DNA from: Acinetobacter sp. WCHA45
GTDB taxonomy: Bacteria; Pseudomonadota; Gammaproteobacteria; Pseudomonadales; Moraxellaceae
Direction: 5' to 3'
Assembly (NCBI RefSeq): GCF_002165255.2
Contig: NZ_CP028561.1
Location: 1,240,001 to 1,304,000, forward strand
Length of the DNA: 64,000 nucleotides
Within the stretch, counting starts at the first letter, position 1, and each line of letters opens with the position of its first letter. The notes under the pieces were generated by a model, which did not search any database, was not told the DNA's origin, and saw only the letters and a list, made by a program, of their open reading frames with translations. This document shows, in pieces, positions 57,520 to 64,000 of this stretch. The position numbers and the translations under genes were made by a program.

Positions 57520-57650
57520 GTTAATTCCTTTACTCTATTCATTTTTATTTGCTCAATATAACGAATTAAATAAAAAGGGTCAAAATCATTCGCGGATATG
57601 ATGTTGCTCCAAAGAATAACTGTAATTTCTAAATTCTTTAGTCTCATAAT

Positions 57651-57679
57651 AAAAAAAGCCACACTAGGTGGCTTTTTTT
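57651..57679. terminator. Terminator after rlpA
   Basis: AAAAAAAGCCAC and GTGGCTTTTTTT pair around ACTAG, with T-runs on both strands. Confidence 0.85.
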
Positions 57680-57700
57680 GGAGAGTGTAAAACTAAGTTA

Positions 57701-58312
57701 TTAAGAACTTGGCCCATCAACTCGTTCGATGCTCACATTACTAGTACCAGAACCAGACATACCAAGTTGCTTTGCAGCACCATAAGATAAATCTAGTACT
57801 CGGTTACCATGGAATGGACCGCGATCATTTACTTTTACTACAACACTCTTGCCGTTGTCTTTATTTGTTACACGGATATAACAGTTTAAAGGAAGGCTAC
57901 GGTGAGCTGCAGTTAATCCATTCATATCGAATGTTTCACCGCTTGCTGTTTTACGACCATGAAACTGACGTCCATACCAAGATGCAACGCCACTTTGGCT
58001 GAATTTACGAACTGTGTTCGAAGCAACAGTATTCAGTTTTTCAATCACTGAAGGCTCGTCTTCAGGAATATCGATTTTTGCAGCAATCGTTTGGCGACGG
58101 ATTTGGTCACCTGAACGCTCAGTGATTGAAAGACTATTAACGTTTGAAAAACGCGAATTAAAATTTTGAGAATCTTTGCTTAGTACGCGGGCAGCTAAAT
58201 TAGAACCCTCCACATCATTATTCATTGATGTCGATTGTACCATTTCCGCATGTAACGGGCTTAAACTTAAGCCTGCCGTCAGCGCTAGAATATATTTTAG
58301 CGAAAACTGCAT
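57701..58312 (-). CDS. rlpA: Septal ring lytic transglycosylase RlpA
   Basis: A 203-residue protein with signal peptide MQFSLKYILALTAGLSLSPL (cleavage near LHAE) and a C-terminal double-psi beta-barrel: GVASWYGRQFHGRKTASGE, LTAAHRSLPLNC, KSVVVKVNDRGPFHGNRVLDLS. The Asp in VKVNDRGPF and His in TAAHR are the predicted catalytic residues. There is no SPOR domain and no lipobox Cys, unlike Pseudomonas RlpA. It acts on denuded glycan at division. It follows mltB in the same orientation, but 287 bases apart. Confidence 0.9.
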   Translation of the reverse strand: MQFSLKYILALTAGLSLSPLHAEMVQSTSMNNDVEGSNLAARVLSKDSQNFNSRFSNVNSLSITERSGDQIRRQTIAAKIDIPEDEPSVIEKLNTVASNTVRKFSQSGVASWYGRQFHGRKTASGETFDMNGLTAAHRSLPLNCYIRVTNKDNGKSVVVKVNDRGPFHGNRVLDLSYGAAKQLGMSGSGTSNVSIERVDGPSS

Positions 58313-58599
58313 TGTATAAACTCCTAGAGAACATGCTTTTCTATTTCAAAAAACAACTTTGAAACATAGTGCACATGTCTAATTATTCACTTTTGCAATT
58401 ACTTTACTTGAGTGGATAATATTCATCGCTTACGAAGTGTGTCTAGTCTTTAACGATAAATAGTTACAAAAAGGGTAAAAACTTACAGTTTATGGTTAAT
58501 AAATAATCAATATTGTAACAAAATATATTTTTTGCTGAATATGTGATCTTTTTGTTTAATTTTTTTATTGACTTTTCAGAATGTTATAAAAAAGCTAGT

Positions 58600-59601
58600 C
58601 TATCGACTAGCTACTTCGTTGCCCAATAACCATACTGCTGTTGCATACATACGACTTTTATTATAAGTCGTAATCACTTGGAAATTTGGATAAGTAATGT
58701 AGTAAATTGGACCAAATTGGTCTTGTAATTGAATGACATTGACTAAGTCTAAATCATCAATTTTTACCAAAGGGTCAACAGGCGAAACCCCTAGTCTTTT
58801 CAATTCTCCATAGGGAATAGGTTGGGTTAAATCCTTGGAAATAATACTATCTGGGTTGTTGCCTAAGTAACGGGCTGGAAACCCAATTGGTCGATCGCGC
58901 TGCCAACCATGTTGAGCTAAATAGTTAGCAATAGAGCCAATAGCATCTGTTGCTGAATTTCTTAAATCAATGTGACCATTTCCATCATAATCTACACCCA
59001 ACTTTTGAATATTGCTTGGCATGAATTGCGGATAACCAATAGCACCTGCATATGAACCAACGATACTATTTGTTGGATAACCTTCTTTGTACGTCCAAGC
59101 GATCAAGGCGGCTAATTCATCACTAAAATAGTCTGCTCGACGAGGATAACCGAAAGCGAGTGTCGCAAGCGCATCTCTAGTGACGAAAGAGCCCTTATTC
59201 GCACCATAACCTGTTTCTACACCTAAAATGCCCAGAATGACTGCTTTAGGTACGCCAAACTGCTGTTCAGCACGATTCAATGCATCTTGATATTGATTTT
59301 TAAAGTTTGCCCCGCGTTGAATAGTGCCATCAACAAGAAACATTGAACGATATTCATACCAAGGTTTACTTTCGCCTGGGCGAGTCATGATATTAAGAAT
59401 ATTAGGTAAATCTTTAGCGCCACTCATGGCTGCATCAATTTGTTCACTCGTTAAATTATAAGTTGACATTGCTTTCTGCTTAAAAGCAAAGTAATTCGGA
59501 TGTGTATAAAATTCATTTGCTTGAGCCCAATTACTGCTGACAAATAAACTGGCACTCAAACCAAGCAATTTAAAAGTTTTATTTAAATTAGGAAGAAACA
59601 T
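58600..59601 (-). CDS. mltB: Membrane-bound lytic murein transglycosylase B
   Basis: MltB cleaves the glycan strand to give anhydro-muropeptides. Start MFLPNLNKTFKLLGLSASLF at 59601 with GAGGAA before it; an extended frame to 59655 would overlap rodA and lacks a ribosome site. Signal peptide, then the lysozyme-like domain with LGILGVETGYGANKG (catalytic Glu, ~130), YAGAIGYPQFMPSN and DLRNSATDAIGSIANYL. No lipobox Cys, so it may be periplasmic rather than lipid-anchored. It lies directly downstream of rodA (19-base gap). Confidence 0.92.
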   Translation of the reverse strand: MFLPNLNKTFKLLGLSASLFVSSNWAQANEFYTHPNYFAFKQKAMSTYNLTSEQIDAAMSGAKDLPNILNIMTRPGESKPWYEYRSMFLVDGTIQRGANFKNQYQDALNRAEQQFGVPKAVILGILGVETGYGANKGSFVTRDALATLAFGYPRRADYFSDELAALIAWTYKEGYPTNSIVGSYAGAIGYPQFMPSNIQKLGVDYDGNGHIDLRNSATDAIGSIANYLAQHGWQRDRPIGFPARYLGNNPDSIISKDLTQPIPYGELKRLGVSPVDPLVKIDDLDLVNVIQLQDQFGPIYYITYPNFQVITTYNKSRMYATAVWLLGNEVASR

Positions 59602-59620
59602 ATGTTTATAAAATTCCTCA

Positions 59621-60763
59621 TTATCGATGTGTATGAATAGACATAACCAGTCCAAAAGTAGACATCAGGGTAATAATTGCCGTCCCACCATAACTCATGA
59701 AGGGTAAAGGCACACCAACTACGGGTAAAATACCACTGACCATGCCAGCGTTTACAAATACATAAACAAAAAATGACAAACCAAATGCGCCTGCAACCAA
59801 GCGACCATAGTTATGGAAGCTCTGCAATCCAATTTGGAATGTTCTAAAGATAATTGCACAATAAAGAATAATAAGCAGTGTCACGCCAATTAAGCCAAAT
59901 TCTTCAGAATAAGCGGCAATAATAAAGTCGGTATGGCCTTCAGGTAAGAAATGTAGATGAGATTGGGTGCCTTCTAAGAACCCTTTACCTGAGAATCCTC
60001 CTGAGCCAATCGCAGTTTTAGACTGAATAATGTTCCAACCTGTGCCAAGAGCATCTGCCTCAGGATCTAATAATGTAAGAACACGCTGACGTTGATAATC
60101 ATGTAGTAAAAATTCCCAAGCAATTGGAATAATAATTGCGGCTAGACCTGCTGCTGCAGCGATGAGTCGCCAAGATAAACCACTTAAAAATAGTACGAAA
60201 ATACCACTGGCTAGAACCAGTAGTGATGTACCTAAGTCAGGCTGTTCTGCAATAAGTAGAAAAGGTACGACAATCAACATCAATGACAGTACAACTTGTG
60301 AAAGGCTCGGAGGTAATGCTTTTCGTGATAGAAACCAAGCAATCATCATTGGCATACCAATCTTCATAAATTCACTGGGTTGCACACTGCCGAAGCCAGG
60401 GATATCAATCCAACGTTGTGCTCCCATACGGACTTCGCCAAAAATGACGACTGCCACTAAGGAAAGTACACCAAACACATAAAAATAAGGTGAAAATGCC
60501 TGATATACCTTTGGGGGGATTTGAGCCAAACTAAACATAACAATAAAGCCAATCCCAAAGCTCATTGCTTGCTTACTGACTAGACCGACATCTTGCGCAG
60601 AAGCACTATATAATACTGTGAGTCCAAGTAAGGCATTTAAAACCAAAAAAGAACAAAGCCAAGGATCGATATGCAATTGTTGCCAACGAGAGGGCTGTGC
60701 AGCTGTACTTAAGCCATCACGAGGTGCTTGACGTAAAAATTTGTATTGTGAGCTTGGGGACAT
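59621..60763 (-). CDS. rodA: Peptidoglycan glycosyltransferase RodA (MrdB)
   Basis: RodA is the SEDS-family glycan polymerase of the elongasome, working with PBP2. 380 residues, ~10 membrane helices. WIDIPGFGSVQPSEFMKIGMP, LIAEQPDLGTSLLVLASG, the loop GFSGKGFLEGTQSHLHFLPEGHTDFI, and GVPLPFMSYGGTAIITLMSTFG are the family motifs. It forms an operon with mltB; mrdA (PBP2) is not next to it, and no other shape gene is seen upstream. Confidence 0.96.
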   Translation of the reverse strand: MSPSSQYKFLRQAPRDGLSTAAQPSRWQQLHIDPWLCSFLVLNALLGLTVLYSASAQDVGLVSKQAMSFGIGFIVMFSLAQIPPKVYQAFSPYFYVFGVLSLVAVVIFGEVRMGAQRWIDIPGFGSVQPSEFMKIGMPMMIAWFLSRKALPPSLSQVVLSLMLIVVPFLLIAEQPDLGTSLLVLASGIFVLFLSGLSWRLIAAAAGLAAIIIPIAWEFLLHDYQRQRVLTLLDPEADALGTGWNIIQSKTAIGSGGFSGKGFLEGTQSHLHFLPEGHTDFIIAAYSEEFGLIGVTLLIILYCAIIFRTFQIGLQSFHNYGRLVAGAFGLSFFVYVFVNAGMVSGILPVVGVPLPFMSYGGTAIITLMSTFGLVMSIHTHR

Positions 60764-60960
60764 GTGATTCTAAATCAGGTAAATCAAGGCTTCGCGAATG
60801 CTAACATAAATGCGGATTTAGAGCGTGCAAATTTAGAAAATGTGAGATTTATAAGTATCCAGTTTATAATTGGAATGATCATCTGTTATCTATGAATTAT
60901 ATTAAATAATTATTATAAATCAATATTATATATTAAATGTTATATTGCATGCACCTAATA

Positions 60961-60990
60961 AAAAGCGATGGTTCCATGACCATCGCTTTT
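60961..60990 (-). terminator. Terminator of the 219-aa gene
   Basis: AAAAGCGATGGT and ACCATCGCTTTT pair around TCCATG; a T-run follows on the minus strand. Confidence 0.8.
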
Positions 60991-61005
60991 GCATCATTTG
61001 GCGAA

Positions 61006-61665
61006 TTACTTTTGAACCAATAACTGATCAAAATGTTTTGTAAATACTTCAAGTTCACCTTGGCTCAAACCTGGGATGAGCTTATTGATCACAATATGAA
61101 CGGCTGTTTCGACACCACTGGTTGCAACGCTCGCAACACCACGTTTCATCATGCCCAGACCCAGCGTTTTGTTAAATTCGGTCATGAAGTGGTGAATCAA
61201 TGCGTCAGCAAAAGTTTTAAATTGCTGAGTTAATGCATCACGTTGTGCCTTGCCATTTCCAGCAGCGACTTCTGCAAAGCTTTTCTTCATGTCAGCGACC
61301 AGCGTATCAGGCAGAACCGTACCAATGCGTTGTTGACCCTCATTGTCAGTAAACAGGCTTTTTTCCATAAACGACAACGATTCAAGAACCTGCTCGTTTG
61401 GTGCCTTGCCTAATAACTGTTTAAGTAAAGTCTCAACAATGCCACGGATTTTGGTTGCAAGCTTCTCGGTAGTGTCACGCTTATCACTTGGCGGAAATTG
61501 TTGAACCAGCTTAATCAGCATGTTGTCTAGTAATTCATCCGACAATTGTAAAGAGATTTTGTCACGTAAAGGGTATTGTGGTTCTTTACTGTTACGGCTA
61601 GCCTGTGCAAGTTGAATATCCTGACTCAAACCTGCTGATGGAAGAATACCGAAATAACTGGTCAT
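61006..61665 (-). CDS. Hypothetical protein (219 aa)
   Basis: Start MTSYFGILPSAGLSQDIQLA at 61665, with AGAGGAAA upstream. The protein is mostly helical, with polar N-terminal part (QASRNSKEPQYPLRDKISLQ) and a Gly/Val-containing helix near residue 180 (GLGMMKRGVASVATSGVETAVHIVINKL). No signal peptide or Cys. I do not recognise a family; it looks like a conserved Acinetobacter protein. It lies just downstream of queF (33-base gap), so the two may be one transcript. Confidence 0.75.
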   Translation of the reverse strand: MTSYFGILPSAGLSQDIQLAQASRNSKEPQYPLRDKISLQLSDELLDNMLIKLVQQFPPSDKRDTTEKLATKIRGIVETLLKQLLGKAPNEQVLESLSFMEKSLFTDNEGQQRIGTVLPDTLVADMKKSFAEVAAGNGKAQRDALTQQFKTFADALIHHFMTEFNKTLGLGMMKRGVASVATSGVETAVHIVINKLIPGLSQGELEVFTKHFDQLLVQK

Positions 61666-61698
61666 TGAAACATTTCCTCTATATCAAATTTATTCGTT

Positions 61699-62514
61699 TT
61701 ATTGTCTCGCCAAGCGAATTGGCTCGGGCATCCATGACAAGTCTGATACACGGCATGGGTTAATATCCAAGCCTCCACGGCGTGTATAGGTTGCATAGAC
61801 CATCAACTTTTCAGGTTGAAGCAATTGCCAAATATCAGCAAATATTTGCTCGACACATTGCTCATGGAAACCATTGTGCTGACGGTACGAGATAATATAG
61901 GCTAATATGCTGCGATAACAAGGTTTTTTACCTTGAAAACGAATAAAAATCGTACCCCAATCTGGTTGTCCTGTGACTGGACAATTACTTCTTAAAAGAT
62001 GAGAGTAAAGTTCAATTTCAACACTTTCTTGGGTCGCAGGATCTAACCTTAATAGAGTTGAATCTGGATGCTCAGATAGACGCTCAGGGATGAGATCATC
62101 AATACAAATCCCCTGCGGTTTAGAAATTTCTAAATCATCAACTTGGAATAATTCTAGTTCAACTTTTCCACCCGCCGCATTGGATAAGTCACGTTCAACC
62201 GTTTCGACAAAAGCTTGTTGAGACTCAAACTGAGTAAAGTTCATGCTATTGAAATAAAGTTTAAGTGACTTTGATTCAATTAAGTTGGGAGAGTTGGCGG
62301 GTAAGGTTAAACGACCAATCGCCACTTGTGGTAAACCAAGATGATTCAGCCATGAAATTTCAAATACATGCCACCAATCTTTACCTTGTGTAATGCCTTC
62401 AACATGCAAATACTGTTGACGAGACTCAGCACGGGAAATTGGAAATAAAACCTCTGGCTGATATTGAGTAGGGTATTGGGTGTCTTTACCCAATAAAGAA
62501 TGTTCAACACTCAT
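61699..62514 (-). CDS. queF: NADPH-dependent 7-cyano-7-deazaguanine reductase
   Basis: QueF reduces preQ0 to preQ1 in queuosine synthesis. This is the bimodular (type II) form, 271 aa: N-terminal module with GKDTQYPTQYQPEVLFPISR and the NADPH motif ESKSLKLYFNSMNFTQF, C-terminal module with LRSNCPVTGQPDWGTI, whose Cys forms the thioimide, and HNGFHEQCVEQIF (His/Glu). Its start overlaps the end of the ABC permease gene by four bases, a tight operon. queG for the last step is at 4.7 kb. Confidence 0.96.
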   Translation of the reverse strand: MSVEHSLLGKDTQYPTQYQPEVLFPISRAESRQQYLHVEGITQGKDWWHVFEISWLNHLGLPQVAIGRLTLPANSPNLIESKSLKLYFNSMNFTQFESQQAFVETVERDLSNAAGGKVELELFQVDDLEISKPQGICIDDLIPERLSEHPDSTLLRLDPATQESVEIELYSHLLRSNCPVTGQPDWGTIFIRFQGKKPCYRSILAYIISYRQHNGFHEQCVEQIFADIWQLLQPEKLMVYATYTRRGGLDINPCRVSDLSWMPEPIRLARQ

Positions 62515-63284
62515 TCACGCATTCCTGAACCACGAGCTAATAAACGATAAGCAACTGCATAGAGCGCAACACAGCATAGGGTAACGATACTTAGTGAGAA
62601 CGTTACATTGACGTCACTGTGCCCTAAAATGCCAAAACGGAAAGCATTGACCATATATACAATTGGATTGACTAAAGATAAATTTTGCCAAAATGGGCTA
62701 AGCGCACTAATCGCATAAAAGACACCACCTAAATAGGTAAGTGGAGTCAATACAAAAGTCGGGATAATAGAGATATCATCAAATGACTTCGCATAAACCG
62801 CATTGATGAAACCACCAAGCGAGAATAATAGTGAAGTAATAATGACAGTATATATAGTCACGAATAGATTATAAATTTCTAAGTGAGTAAAGAATAAACT
62901 CATGATGGTCACAATCAAACCGACCAACACACCACGACATACGCCACCAATCACATAGCCCCAAAGAATTAAATGTAATGGCACAGGGCTCATGATCAGT
63001 TCTTCAATACTTTTTTGAAATTTGGCACTAAAGAAGCTTGAAGAAACGTTGGCGTAGCTATTCGTGATCACCGCCATCATAATTAAGCCTGGCACAATAA
63101 ATTGCATATAGCTAAAGCCGCCCATTTCGCCAATACGAGAGCCAACTAAGTTGCCAAAAATCACAAAATATAGGCTCATTGTGATTGCTGGTGGTAATAA
63201 AGTTTGTGGCCATATCCGCATGAAACGGCGAATTTCTTTAACAACCAAAGTCCAAAGTGCTGTTTTTAATTGATTAAAGTTCAC
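62511..63284 (-). CDS. yadH: ABC-2 type transporter permease (YadH-like)
   Basis: A 257-residue membrane protein with six predicted helices, the ABC2_membrane fold. RIWPQTLLPPAITMSLYFVIFG starts it, YMQFIVPGLIMMAVITNSYANVSSSFF and the LTPLTYLGGVFYAISALSPFW region are typical of YadH. It pairs with the ATPase upstream (four-base overlap) and queF downstream (four-base overlap), so all three are translationally coupled. The substrate of YadGH is not known. Confidence 0.92.
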   Translation of the reverse strand: MNFNQLKTALWTLVVKEIRRFMRIWPQTLLPPAITMSLYFVIFGNLVGSRIGEMGGFSYMQFIVPGLIMMAVITNSYANVSSSFFSAKFQKSIEELIMSPVPLHLILWGYVIGGVCRGVLVGLIVTIMSLFFTHLEIYNLFVTIYTVIITSLLFSLGGFINAVYAKSFDDISIIPTFVLTPLTYLGGVFYAISALSPFWQNLSLVNPIVYMVNAFRFGILGHSDVNVTFSLSIVTLCCVALYAVAYRLLARGSGMRE

Positions 63285-64000
63285 TGATTCGCTCCAGCAA
63301 GATTCTTCTCGACCATTTTCACGAATAATTCTTCCAAACGATTGGATTTATTGCGCATACTGCTGACTTGAATATTTTGTGATTGTAATAGTAAAAACAA
63401 ATCATTCATGCTATGGGCTTTATCCATAGTGACTTCTAATGTCATTGGATCAATTAAATTAAATTTGAAGCCGATGATATCCAGTTGCAAATTTTCAATA
63501 GGTTCAGCGAGGTCACAGATGAATGATTCTTCATTGAGCTGATTAAGAAAGCCTTTCATGGTGGTATCTTCTTTAATCACACCACGATCAATAATTGCGA
63601 TGCGACGACAAAGCATCTCAGCTTCTTCTAAATAATGTGTCGTTAAAATAATTGATGTACCTTTTTCATTCATTTCAGTGAGAAAATCCCACATTGAACG
63701 ACGTAACTCAATATCCACACCCGCAGTCGGCTCATCTAATATAAGCAACTTAGGTTCATGCATCATGGCACGTGCAATCATCAAACGACGCTTCATACCA
63801 CCTGAAAGCATACGTGATTGAATATTACGTTTTTCCCATAAACCGAGTTTTTCTAAATAATATTCAGCACGTTGTTCAGCATGTTTTTTAGGAATGCCGT
63901 AATAACCTGCTTGTGTCACTAAAATATCGAAAGTTTTTTCGAATTGACCGAAGTTAAACTCTTGAGGAACAACACCAAGACATTGTTTCGCATGGGATGG
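63281..64000 (-). CDS. yadG: ABC transporter ATP-binding protein (YadG-like), partial at right edge
   Basis: Only the C-terminal ~240 residues are in the window; the frame is open at base 64000. Present: Q-loop GVVPQEFNFGQFE, signature LSGGMKRRLMIARAM, Walker B LLILDEPTAGVD, and the switch His in ILTTHYLEEAE. The Walker A site lies outside. The C-terminal extension (~residues 140-240) is usual for YadG-type exporters. It forms the first gene of a unit with the permease and queF. Confidence 0.92.
   Translation of the reverse strand, partial: PSHAKQCLGVVPQEFNFGQFEKTFDILVTQAGYYGIPKKHAEQRAEYYLEKLGLWEKRNIQSRMLSGGMKRRLMIARAMMHEPKLLILDEPTAGVDIELRRSMWDFLTEMNEKGTSIILTTHYLEEAEMLCRRIAIIDRGVIKEDTTMKGFLNQLNEESFICDLAEPIENLQLDIIGFKFNLIDPMTLEVTMDKAHSMNDLFLLLQSQNIQVSSMRNKSNRLEELFVKMVEKNLAGANQ

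Overview
The window is about 39% GC by eye and reads as a chromosomal segment of an Acinetobacter (Gammaproteobacteria, Moraxellaceae). The call rests on the protein sequences, an ISAba1-like IS4-family element, the AlkM-type alkane hydroxylase with its own AraC regulator, a Vfr/CRP protein, and initiator tRNA sequence features. Species cannot be fixed from the sequence alone. Most of the window is ordinary core genome. The accessory content is four transposon scars, plus several lipoproteins and small proteins of unknown role.

Region by region: 1-700 is the N-terminal part of dnaE. 916-3600 is a nested transposon scar: an ISAba1-like element broken by IS5-family copies in opposite orientation, sitting beside a truncated small gene. 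3.6-7.9 kb holds bioB, queG, nnrDE and ruvC. 8.2-10.4 kb has an initiator tRNA gene and three near-identical cold-shock genes, two with a shared 90-base leader and all with look-alike terminators. 10.7-12.0 kb is a decayed IS4-family element that split a terminator. 12.0-15.3 kb holds a glycine-zipper lipid/envelope-type protein, YiaA, and the prfA-prmC pair. 15.3-17.3 kb holds an AraC regulator divergent from a short-chain dehydrogenase. 17.4-17.7 kb is a lipoprotein gene cut by an IS3 fragment. 17.8-21.9 kb is a 5-oxoproline utilisation operon (pxpA, fused pxpBC, biotin carboxylase/BCCP).

22-31 kb: an M48 lipoprotein protease, vfr, osmC, a broken M23 peptidase, clpB with a sigma32-like promoter, and rlmL. 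31-36 kb: pyrB with a catalytically dead dihydroorotase partner, a DUF2520 protein, a zinc-ribbon/glycine-zipper protein and trmB. 36-46 kb: an extracellular nuclease with a GlyGly-CTERM tail, a glutathione transferase, ahpF, a methyltransferase, the alkane regulator/alkM pair with a tandem operator, and ahpC. 46-54 kb: hrpA, a FabH-like ketoacyl synthase, and a DUF4394 lipoprotein. 54-64 kb: lipA, sthA, small membrane proteins, the cell-wall cluster rodA-mltB-rlpA, queF and a YadGH-type ABC exporter that runs off the right edge.

No CRISPR array, prophage, toxin-antitoxin pair or recognisable defence system was seen. The observations most worth testing are the 21-base-period direct repeat in the alkM control region, the duplicated cold-shock leaders, the IS insertion inside a terminator hairpin, and the proteins with unusual architecture (zinc ribbon split by a glycine zipper, dead dihydroorotase).
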